Assembly: GCA_009746045.1 (NCBI GenBank)
Contig: RPFO01000188.1
Span: 1,435,955 to 1,499,954, forward strand
Direction: 5' to 3'
Source: Mesostigma viride
Lineage: Eukaryota; Streptophyta; Mesostigmatophyceae; Mesostigmatales; Mesostigmataceae
Length of the DNA stretch: 64,000 bases
Of the stretch, positions 46,614-64,000 are shown piece after piece. Below the pieces are notes generated by a model that saw nothing but the letters and a program-made list of their open reading frames with translations, searched no databases and was not told the origin of the DNA. Both the position numbers and the translations under genes were made by a program. How positions within the stretch are numbered: the stretch's first letter is position 1; each line of letters opens with the position of its first letter.

Positions 46614-48335
46614 CACGTCGTACGTCAAAACTCAGTCCTAAAAATAGGACTGAGTATGCCAACTTTGAGATCATGTAGCGGTAAGGGTAGGGGGGTACCC
46701 CATATGTTTGATATGCATCAGAGCACTCAATATCATGCTTTAATGCTTGGGCATATGCCTAAAAAATCATATGTTGACCAAATCATGTAAAATTTTGCAA
46801 GGGTGTCAACCCATGCTCGCTATTTGGCAATTTTCTGTGGAAGGACGAGTTGGGAAAATTCAATAAAATCCATATGCATGTTGAAAAAATATAGGCGTGT
46901 AAACAATATAGTTCTTGAAACATGGCAAAAAACTGGGCTCAATTTGGCCACAGCCTCTACCTGAAACTCACCAAAAACCACCAGCCCTAAGAATGGGTTT
47001 CGAGGTTGCTAGCAATGTGCAAGCATGTAAGTGCGGTCATACTACACACCACCGTGGCAACCAACCATGCCAATCAACTCATTTCCCTTCTAGCATAACA
47101 GGAAAACATACTTGCATCATCATATTGCAGTTATATTATACCTTAGTATATGTGTGAGAGCCTATGCACGCACGTAGGGAATGGGCATTGATACCTACCT
47201 ACAAAGGGTTTTATTATGAGCCTTAACCACCAATATAATGGGTAGGTTAAGCATATTTCAATTGTTTTTAACAAGAATAGAGATGGCTAACACTGTTTTG
47301 CCTTGCCATGGCATGGCCAACATACTTGCTGGCACATGATGACAGTGGTTTATCACCAAGATTCTTCACTCACCCGTATAAGCTTGAAAGCACGCTGGAT
47401 GCAGCCCATGGCCATACAATCACGCAGTATGAACGTAGCAAAAGAATAACTAACATCTATGAAGGTATTTAAACCCATACAGCGCCTAAAAAACTGCAAA
47501 AGTACACTAGGGTAAGGCAAATGCCTGGTAACATCATAAAAAATGGGGGGTTTAGAGAGGGGCAGGCAACGGTCAAGAAAGCGCATCAAGATTCGAAACT
47601 GACAGCGCCTTGCAAGCTCAAACTCATGTAAGAACATAACAAAACGATGAGGTGACGATGTTTCAGCTTTACCGTGCACGGATGGCGTTATCTTGGCCCA
47701 GGCGGTGCCCGTAAAAGTGACACTTGCGGCACACAAACCATGACATGACAGAGTGGTCGAAATAATCAAATCTTTACTGCCACTGACTTAATTCTACACA
47801 CATGCATGATAATAAGTAGAAAGAAGCATATAAACCCTTCGAACTGCACCGTAAAGTAAATTTAGTCATCAATTCCGTCAACCTGCCTGGTCGCAGTTTT
47901 TTCCAGCAAGAGCAGTGCCGACACCTGGTAAATCGCATCCCCGGGAGCTAAAAATTAGTTTGTGTCATCTTTAGGACATATAAAATCTATTTCCTGGGTT
48001 TTACCAGCTAAATCGTCCGCAAACGTAAACTGCATGCATGGGCGCAAGCCGCCATGGCTAGGTCGTGCATTTTCCGGAACTCGCGTTTCACGTGAAAAGT
48101 ACCCTTACCACCTGTACTTTGACCGTACATTTAGCCGCCCAAAGAAAATCCAAAAAAATCGCAAAAATATGTCTAAGAAAGGTCATTTCACGTAGTATTT
48201 GAATAAATTTTGAGGGAATTTTTTTGACAAACATTCCGACTTGGGCGAATTTTCTACGAAACCCAAAAACTCAGTCCTAAGAATAGGACTGAGTTGAACT
48301 CAGTCCTAAGAATAGGTGCAGTGACGAACGACGTG
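46614..48335. mobile_element. TTAA-flanked 1.7-kb element with CACGTCGT inverted ends
   Basis: The left end TTAA-CACGTCGTACGTCA (from 46,610) and the right end, read in reverse as TTAA-CACGTCGTTCGTCA (to 48,339), form 14-bp inverted repeats with one mismatch, each next to TTAA. Just inside both ends are self-complementary words (CTCAGTCCTA...TAGGACTGAG; doubled at the right end). TTAA duplications are typical of the piggyBac superfamily, but no transposase is encoded, so this would be a non-autonomous relative or a chance TTAA. The 138-residue minus ORF at 47,353-47,769 is unrecognised. Confidence 0.6.
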
Positions 48336-48983
48336 TTAATTCATGTGTGGTTGCGCAGGCTGCATGACTCCCTAGAAATAGGATCAGCTGGCACACGTTC
48401 CCGTGTCGATCAGAGCCAAAGGTGCATCAACATGGTCGTACCTCATACTATACCAGTATGAGTAGTTGTCTCCAGTATAGTTGTCCAGATACCAGGGGTA
48501 CGTGACTGACTGAATACGTCGCACACGGGGTACCACCATGCGCGGCTACTGCATGCAAGAACTATGTATAATAGAACTTTGTAGATCATGCACTTACCGT
48601 AGTGGTCAAAATCACTTTGCGTCTACCTACTTTGCGACCCCAAATTAACAAGGTGAAATTTAAATTAAGTTTGCGACCCAAAATGAACGCAAAGTTTTAG
48701 GGTTGCGAGCCGGTCGACTTGTTGAGGGTCAGTGGCTTGTGTCTCACTTTACTTGGCCTGCGCTGGTAGTCTCTTTCAGTTCATATAGTGCTGATGCCTG
48801 ATGGTATAGTACGTACTTCATTAAATAATGATTTATTAACTCACGCGGTCATGTTAGTGTGGATCAATCAGTGATAGTGTGAATCAGGTCTGCCTAGCTT
48901 CGTGGACCGGCGCCACCTTTGATGTACCTGGATGCAGATCGCGGCGTAGATCTCACCGGCGCCACCCTACGAACTGTTCATGC

Positions 48984-49316
48984 GATCAGTGGAGCTTGGC
49001 TCTAAGCTTCTCCCCGAGCATTCCCGCGCCCGACCAGCCCCGCTCTACGGCTGCGCGACGCCCGGGTGGTTGCCGCCCGGCTGGCGCTAGCGCAGGCTCG
49101 CCGCCGCGGGGAGGACCTGTACCCGTACCCCGTGTTGGTTCGTACGGCCATGATCAGTGGAGCTTGGCTCTAAGCTTCTCCCCGAGCATTCCCGCGCCCG
49201 ACCAGCCCCGCTCTACGGCTGCGCGACGCCCGGGTGGTTGCCGCCCGGCTGGCGCTAGCGCAGGCTCGCCGCCGCGGGGAGGACCTGTACCCGTACCCCG
49301 TGTTGGTTCGTACGGC
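48984..49316. repeat. 168-bp exact tandem duplication, GC-rich
   Basis: The block from GATCAGTGGAGCTTGGCTCT to GTTCGTACGGCCAT at 48,984-49,151 is repeated from 49,152 to about 49,316. I noticed no difference. It is in frame (56 codons) within a 158-residue plus-strand ORF, but the sequence is Pro/Arg/Gly-rich with no recognisable domain, so coding is doubtful. Confidence 0.85.
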
Positions 49317-49745
49317 ACCTCGGGTATGAAAATACGCCGTATTCCACGGTACTGACGCTTTCGACCGCGTACGCCGTACGATTTTCACTGTTTTTCACTT
49401 TGGACTTAAGCCGATTTTGGAGGTCGCGGACGTGTCACAAGGTGGGGAGAGGCCCAGACCTGTCAGTGGTACTGAAATTGCTGAAATTGCAGCGAGTGCA
49501 TAGCTACTTGCTAGTACACGTGTGACGGTGTGCCTTTCTACATTTTTTGACAGGATTTTTTATTGCGCGGGAGAAAAGCTGTAAGGGGACAGACAGCATA
49601 ATCATGCATGGCAGAATCATAAGGTTTAGGCACTTCCAGTCTTCCAGAAAGACGCAGAAGAGTGAAGACGCAATTAAAGCAAATAGAGGGTGCCGGGTGC
49701 GCCGGTTCATGTATTGTGCACTAGGCAATCCTCAAAGAGGCGACC

Positions 49746-50335
49746 ATGCCTAGAGTTCCAGTCGTCAAAAGGGGAGAGGAGTATCAATACCTCCACCTGA
49801 TTGACGAGGTGGAAAAGACCGTGAGTGGGGAAAACGTGGTAGTCGGCCAGAGGTGGCCAGGCGTGCAAGCTGTGCGATTACAAGTTCGGTAGGCCTGGCA
49901 ACTTTTTCAAGGATCGCGCTGTCGGCCATCTCGGCCACATCCCCAACAAGGGAGCCACATTTTGCTAGCAGTCTAGGAATGTAGAAGGCCTGATCGGGAG
50001 GCTTCAGGCGGCTGAGGCAGCCCGGTTGGAAAAGAAGGAGCAGAGGCAGTGCTCGGTGCCCGCGTTGCCAAGGCCCTTCTGCCTGCCGCTGCCCCGGGTG
50101 CTGGCCCTTGTGGCTCTGGCAAGGCAGTGCAGAAGACGATTCCACAGTGCTTTTCCAATGCGCAGCTCCAGGAAGTCCGCCTTGCCCAGGCCTCTTTCTT
50201 TATGAGAATGGCATTCCGTTTCACGTCGCCGCCAGCGCCTCGTACAAGAACATGATCGCGGCAGTGGCAAAGTATGTACCTGCCGCAGCAGTGAAGGTCA
50301 ATTCTGGGTTCATTGCCAATGATTTTATTTTTTAG
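49746..50335 (+). pseudogene. BED-finger/DUF659-like transposase relic, broken by frameshifts
   Basis: An ATG at 49,746 opens MPRVPVVKRGEEYQYLHLID, similar in style to the start of the relic at 45,354. After a frameshift near 49,855 comes ACKLCDYKFGRPGNFFKDRA and VGHLGHIPNKGATFC, a BED-like C-x2-C...H...C finger, followed by a stop. A further block in another frame at about 50,190-50,300 reads LFLYENGIPFHVAASASYKN and MIAAVAKYVPAA, which fits the DUF659 core of hAT-type plant transposases (F-x-ENGIPF-x-V-x-S-x-x-F/Y-x-x-M pattern). Three blocks in the expected order make the assignment reasonable, though every join is broken. Confidence 0.55.
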
Positions 50336-50940
50336 GGATTTGTGGCATGCACTTGTTGTCATTGTGCAGCGAAGCTGCCATCTATACATAGTGCTATGAC
50401 ATCCTCTGCATCGAGGCTGCCAGAGCTCTGGGTGCATTATACCATTCAATAATGTATTATGTTGTCAATGATGCATTGTAATAAAAGAGACCGGTGTTAG
50501 ATGGTCAATAGTTTGCATGTCCACAATATACCAAAGAGACAACCATATACAAATGTACTTGAAGGATGCATTGCAATGTCGATCTAAGTGTGGCAGGTGG
50601 CAAGTCACTGCCATTATGCTCATTAATGGATAGCAGAGAGCGTAGTACATAGTAACATTTGTTGGCTGTGCACAGGGCCACACATCCTTAGAATACCCCG
50701 TACTTTAAGCCTTGGCCTCAATAATACCCCGTACTTTTTTACCACAATTTCAAAAATACCCCGTATGCCGTACTGCGTTTTTTTTCGCGTATTAACTTTA
50801 ACGCTTATTAAAAATTTTTGACCCCTCGCAAAAATATCTGTATTTTTACAGTACGCAAGGGTTTTACCGAGTACCCGGTACTGCCGTACAGACCAACACG
50901 GCCCGTACCAGGAACGGCTTACTCAAGCATATACTGCCGC
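50336..50940. other. Unassigned AT-rich spacer
   Basis: No gene is recognised. The segment 50,690-50,780 holds three spaced AATACCCCGTA words, and 50,850-50,900 has GTACGC/GAGTACCCGGTACTG words shared loosely with 49,340-49,390, just before the LINE fragment. Confidence 0.5.
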
Positions 50941-50944
50941 ACAT

Positions 50945-52866
50945 ACCGAGGAGGTGGAGACACTTGCCGCAGAAATCAATCGCCACACGGCCGCCAACCA
51001 GCACAAGGCGGCCTGGCGCTCTCTCGACCGTCTCACCGGACGGCGGGAAACGCAACGGGCTGACATCCCGGGCGCCCCCAGTGAACGCCTTGAGATTTGG
51101 TTCAGCTCCCAGGCCAAACTATCGGGGGCCCCTGGCCCGCCCCCACCGCTTGACCCCGCTGCAGCTGCACGCCTTGCGGCCAGCCGAGGCGGCCCCATTG
51201 AGCCCCCGCAGGCGCCCACCAGCGAGACGGACTACCTGGTCCCACCGCTCTCCGGCCCCCTGGTGGACGGCCCCCACGACGAGTGGACTCCCAATGCAGG
51301 AATGGGCTGCTGCCATCTCCACCCTCTGCAATGATATGCTGCCATGAGAGTGGACAATATTTCACCGGAGGTGGTTAAGATGCCTGAGCTTGAGCCTTTC
51401 CTCCAGGGTGTTTGCAACCGCGCGCATTCTACGAGATGGCCTTCCCCCGCCGAGGTATTGGAAGACCGCTGTCCGGGTCATGCTCTACAAGGGCAAGGGG
51501 TCCGCCGCGGATACCGGCAACTACCGCGGTGTATGCCTCCAAAGCTGCGTGCTGAAAGTCTTCATGCGTCTCCTGCTGAACCGCATGCGCGCCAGCCTCG
51601 ATCCCCACCTAGGTGAGTCCCAGATGGGCCTCCGTGTTGGTCGCAATTGTGTTATGGTCACCATTACCGCGCGTCGCCTGATCGAGGAAGTGGGCCGCCT
51701 GGCCCCCGGCCTCTAGCCATTGCTATTGATCTTCGTGGATTACACCAAGGCATTCGATACGGTTCTATGGGACGCCCTGTGGGTGGTCCTTCACCTACAT
51801 TCCGTGTCCCATCGTACATCGTTGAGATCATCCGCCACATTCTATGAAGGGTCCCAAGCCCAGGTCCGTACCGCCGACGGCGTCACTCTGGCGTTCCCCC
51901 TGCACACTGGGGTGTGGCAGGGCTGTGTGCTCTCCCCATATCTATTCATCATTATGGTGGACTATATTATGTGGCGTGCACAAGCCCGCTTCGCCCGGGT
52001 GGAGGGGCGCCCGCCGGGGATCGAGGTCACTGAGTACGCCGCCTACGGCGGGGTTGACCCACCCTACCGCCTGAGTGATCTGATCTACGCTGATGACACG
52101 ACGCTCGTGGAAACCCCGGAGTCAGCCCAACTCTGGCTAGACAGCTTATCACTGGAAGCGCGGGCGGTGGGGCTTATGATCAGCAAGAAAACGGAGCTCA
52201 TGGCCATCGGCTTCCCTGCTGGGATAGCCCCACCCACCCTCCTCTTGCTGGACGGCAGCCCCGTCCCCCCGGCGACTCGCTTCAAGCTCCTTGGCAGCTG
52301 GCTTCCCTCCACGGCCGACAACATCAACAACCGCATTGGCCAGGCCTGGGCGGCCCTCCGCCGCCTCGACAGGTTCTGGACCTGCCGCTACCTGAGTGAG
52401 CGAGCGCATTCTGTTCAAGGCCCTTGTCCTCAGCATCCTCCTTTACGGCTGCGAGGCGTGGACCCTGGACCAGGCGCTGAGCCAGCAGCTTGACGGCACC
52501 GTCACTACTGGAATGCTCCGTCATATCCTCGGCGTCCGCTACCAAGAACGCCGCACCCGGGCCGAGCTCTACTGCGAGCTCTCTCTTGTCACCCATACCA
52601 TCCGACACCGCCACCTCCTCTTTGCCGGCCATCTTGCCCGCACAGACCAGGTGAATACCGATGTGGGCCCTGCCGGGGGGCTTAAGACGGGCCAACCAGG
52701 TAGACACCTCCTCCTATGGCAGGGTCCCCTTGTCCCATCGCAACCCACTGGCAAACTTGCGCGCGCCCAGCATGCTGGCCGCGCGGCGCGACCCGGACCT
52801 ATGTGACACCGGCATCTGCTTGAAGATGCAGGGCTTCTGGGACTATCCGTACTCCGCGCCCGCATG
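50945..52866 (+). pseudogene. 5'-truncated LINE (non-LTR retrotransposon), frameshifted reverse transcriptase
   Basis: Blocks in order: a linker typical of the region before the reverse transcriptase (AEINRHTAANQHKAAWRSLD...RLEIWFSSQA, 50,954-51,334); fingers with LYKGKGSAADTGNYRGVCLQ (51,390-51,716); palm with LIFVDYTKAFDTVLWDALW, GVWQGCVLSPYLF and YADDTTL (51,720-52,380, YADD at 52,086-52,097); and a C-terminal part with ILLYGCEAWTL, MLRHILGVR and FAGHLAR (52,396-52,806). Frames change near 51,350, 51,717 and 52,390. No apurinic endonuclease is seen, so the 5' end is missing. Motifs fit endonuclease-type LINEs, but the clade cannot be fixed. The element moved by target-primed reverse transcription and is now dead. 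Confidence 0.82.
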
Positions 52867-53213
52867 ATTGACAAGGAGAAATGGGCTGCCATCTGCGATA
52901 AGTGCTCATGCACCTTCCTGAGGGGTATGCTCCTGTTTTCTCCCCACGGGCCCCGCGGCTCGTTGCTAGCCAGGGTAGAAGTCCGCAGGTGGAGGTTTTT
53001 GGCCCTGAGGATAGCCGCTACACTACCGCCTCGTCTGCCATTACAGTATAGGACAGCTCGGATGAGGATTACATCCCCATCTAGTGCTTAATGGTTGGGG
53101 AATGATGCAGACGATATTTGTTTAAACTTTTGTGTAATTATTTTTTCCGATGAGATTAGCATTAAGTACTCCGTGGCATGCCTTTGCGCATGACACGCAA
53201 GTACTTACTTACT

Positions 53214-53690
53214 TACCGTAGTGGCTGAAATCACATTGCGAATTAATCTTTTCGAATGACCCCCCGAAAAGTGCTAAAATAATACTTCAATTTACCCCGT
53301 AAAGTATGAAAAACGGAAGGCGCTACACCTGTTTCTGGCTGCAGGACGCGGCGCAGCTAGATGAAGTGGAGCGCCGCGCTTGCCGCGCCGCGCCGCGTCG
53401 CGCCAGATTGAGAACGCGTTCAATTAGGGGCCCTGTTAGCACTGATTAGGGCCTTATGTCGTACTGGTACTCACTTAATTGTCAGATAGGAACTGCGCTT
53501 GGTGGGTAATTAATCAACTTGATAGGTTAGAATCCAAGTCAGACACTGAACTAGGTGCCCTAATATAAACAAGCTCCCGGGCTCGAAGTTTACCTAACCC
53601 GGGCTGAACTTTCCCCGTAAAGTGTCAAAACCATGCAAAAAAACCCTCGAAAAATTATTAATTCGCAATGTGATTTCAGCCACTACGGTA
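53214..53690. mobile_element. 477-bp MITE with 34-bp perfect terminal inverted repeats
   Basis: The left end TACCGTAGTGGCTGAAATCA, followed by CATTGCGAATTAAT, is exactly mirrored at the right end (ATTAATTCGCAATG...CCACTACGGTA). TA at both edges may be a target duplication, as in Tc1/mariner-like elements. No coding capacity is apparent. The ends match the first 11 bases of the larger TACCGTAGTGGTC element ends nearby, so both probably use the same transposase. Confidence 0.82.
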
Positions 53691-53831
53691 GTGCGGAGCC
53701 TTGGAGCATCAGCCCTAGGGATGACTGGATCTGTAGTTTACACCCTACCCTTGCAGGCAGTAGCCCAGAATGTATTGAAAGCCATATGTATGCCCTTTCT
53801 ACCTTGAAACCTTTCGAATGACAGGGCGCGA

Positions 53832-53975
53832 AAATTGTGGCGCGGCGCGTTCGCTAGCCAAGCTGGGCTCTAAAGGCCCGGCGCGGCCGGGCGCGGCGCG
53901 GTGGCTTTTGAACTTTGCGACCCAAAATGAAGCCCATTAATAGCAGTTTGCGAGGTCGATTCGCAAAGTAGTTAG
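53832..53975 (-). repeat. Inverted-repeat arm, partner at 44,366-44,530
   Basis: This is the reverse-complement counterpart of 44,366-44,530, including AAAATTGTGGCGCGGCGCGT and AATGAAGCCCATTAATAGCA. It lies just inside the right TACCGTAGTGG-type end at 54,003, in the 3' flank of the isocitrate dehydrogenase gene. Confidence 0.7.
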
Positions 53976-54111
53976 ACGCAAAGTGATTTTGACCACTACG
54001 GTAATAATGGTCAAGTGCCTGTATTATCTATGGATAATCTACAAGCGGGCTATAGCCTACGTAAGGACTGGTATAAAGCACCCCCCAAGTATCTCAGGTA
54101 AAAAATGACGG

Positions 54112-62965
<8,854 letters not shown>

Positions 62966-63577
62966 GGTGCACCACTTCCTCTGTGGTCGGGGAAAAGCCA
63001 AATTTCCGCCCTGTTGCCCTCTAACCGGTGAGGATCGTCTCAATTGCCCCAAAATTGGACGGGGGAGATGGCTTCCCTTTCCCTCGCTTGATTCCTAGTG
63101 CTGCAGCATAATAAAAATTGCCGGTAAATGTGTCACACGCGCGCTCGAACCGTCGAACGTCACCACCTGGCAACCCGCAACAGCGTCGATGCGCTGTGTC
63201 AGACGCTAGAAGCTGAAACATGATTCTGAATATTCCGTTACCGTAAGTTACTGTGAACAAACTGGGTAGTTGGCTGCTTGGATTGGGTTTTGCCATTGGT
63301 GGTTTTATCTAATATCAGATACCAAGGGTGTTGAAAGTCGGAGTTGATGCCTTTGTCGGCATGCCATGTGGGATGAACTTAAGACGGGGAGAGCGAAGGG
63401 CAGCAGCGCCCCGCACGCAGGCGTGCGCAGTCAATTTCACGAACACGAAGGTTCAGGTGACGCTGGCCGACTTGGGTTATCGTACCAAAGCGAGGGGAGG
63501 CGTTCGGGACTAAATTGTTTTGTTCCGGATAACGGCGGGGCAACTGCGTCTCCCTCGTCTAGCCCAGGTTTACTGAA
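62966..63577. promoter_or_regulatory. Divergent intergenic region between isocitrate dehydrogenase and seryl-tRNA synthetase genes
   Basis: The two start codons point away from each other and are 612 bp apart, so this stretch should hold both promoters and both 5' untranslated regions. I see no clear TATA box at a fixed distance from either start. Whether the genes are co-regulated cannot be judged here. Confidence 0.65.
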
Positions 63578-64000
63578 ATGCTGGACATTAATCTTTTCCG
63601 AGCGGAAAAGGGTGGAAACCCCGATATCGTCAGGGAGTCGCAGCGGAGACGCCATAAAGATGTCACGCTGGTCGACAAGGTGGTCGAGCTAGACAAACAG
63701 TGGAGAGAAAGTAAGCTCAAAACGGGTGTAGTTCAGTACAAATACGTTAAGGGATTATCCTGTCCTACGTCTACGTAATGATGGCGGCAACACTAGCTTT
63801 GTGCATCTAACCATAGGTCTGGCCACTCTTTTATGTTCATTGTTATGTGGGATGCAGGCCGCTTCAGGCTTGACAAGTTGAATCAAGAGTTCAACCGCTT
63901 GAACAAGGAAATTGGCAATTTGAAGAAGGTAGGAGCGAATGCTGCAATGCTAATGCTGACCTTGATTTGCAGTGTTGTAATGCGGCAGGCATTTTCGTAA
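63578..64000 (+). CDS. Seryl-tRNA synthetase, cytosolic type, first two exons (runs off the window)
   Basis: Exon 1 is 63,578-63,710 (MLDINLFRAEKGGNPDIVRE to QWRES) and exon 2 is 63,858-63,928 (RFRLDKLNQEFNRLNKEIGN to LKK). Donors are GTAAGC and GTAGGA; the acceptor between them is GATGCAG. The start MLDIN-x-FR-x-x-KGGNP and the heptad-like second block match the N-terminal tRNA-binding coiled coil of eukaryotic seryl-tRNA synthetases, which charge tRNA-Ser with serine and recognise its long variable arm. The catalytic class II core lies beyond the window. Intron 2 begins at 63,929; the AG at 63,971-63,972 leads into a frame that soon stops and does not look like the family, so the real acceptor is probably beyond 64,000. 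Confidence 0.9.

Larger units (their letters stand above)
48595..54003. mobile_element. Possible 5.4-kb element with TACCGTAGTGGTCAAAATCA inverted ends
   Basis: The left end at 48,595 and the right end at 54,003 are reverse complements over about 40 bp (TACCGTAGTGGTCAAAATCA, then CTTTGCGTCTA(C/A)CTACTTTGCGA). TA at each outer edge could be the target duplication. The interval carries a BED-finger relic, a LINE fragment and a smaller element with related ends. It may be one large element filled by later insertions or two solo ends of separate elements. No dedicated transposase core was found. Confidence 0.5.

Noticed and set aside
48879-49355. 158-residue Pro/Arg/Gly-rich ORF
   Set aside because: It exists because a 168-bp GC-rich block is duplicated in frame; no recognisable domain and no supporting context.
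63973-64000. Third exon of seryl-tRNA synthetase after the AG at 63,971-63,972
   Set aside because: The frame reads CCNAAGIFV then stop and does not resemble the family; the intron probably continues past the window.

Overview
This window is nuclear DNA from a eukaryote, probably of the green lineage (alga or plant). Two conserved genes sit at the right end. One is a seven-exon gene for a mitochondrial NAD-dependent isocitrate dehydrogenase subunit of the plant regulatory type. The other is the start of a cytosolic seryl-tRNA synthetase gene. Both have GT-AG introns with donors such as GTGAGC and GTAAGC. BED-finger (hAT/DUF659-like) transposase relics and a plastid-like tRNA-Ser relic fit that assignment. 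The species cannot be named from the sequence.

Layout. (1) 1-17,495: a 40-bp GC-rich minisatellite, about 430 units, with higher-order repeats of 65, 51 and 41 units. It has almost no stop codons, so it gives huge but meaningless ORFs. It fades into CA-rich simple repeats, then a tRNA-Ser-like relic and a TGTAGGG heptamer run (to 17,940). (2) 17,940-19,275: sequence without recognised genes, holding a 152-bp tandem duplication. (3) 19,276-39,017: a 19.7-kb composite of one Copia-superfamily LTR retrotransposon family. It is flanked by a 5-bp target duplication (CGAAC) and outer 649-bp LTRs ending AGTTAGC...GCTAACT. The element carries an extra ORF before gag, a gag/pol junction at an in-frame UGA CUAG, and the domain order integrase, protease, reverse transcriptase, RNase H. 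The inside is a mosaic of plus, minus and plus segments. A 1.6-kb element with inverted ends, its own integrase and a 206-bp perfect palindrome is nested in the first copy. (4) 39,018-54,111: a graveyard of decayed repeats. It includes a TTAA-flanked element, a TACCGTAGTGG terminal-inverted-repeat family (one 477-bp MITE), two BED-finger transposase relics and a frameshifted LINE. (5) 54,112-62,965 (minus): the isocitrate dehydrogenase gene, about 8.9 kb for a 407-residue protein. Its introns hold low-complexity tracts, including 732 bp of (GA)n on the sense strand, and decayed duplicate copies of its own exon ends. (6) 62,966-63,577: a short divergent intergenic region. (7) 63,578-64,000 (plus): the first two exons of seryl-tRNA synthetase.

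Only the two genes in (5) to (7) look like functional cellular genes. They share a 612-bp divergent promoter region but act in different processes (TCA cycle and translation). Everything else is satellite or mobile-element DNA. The most novel material is the retrotransposon architecture, the nested integrase element and the exon-boundary duplications within the dehydrogenase introns.
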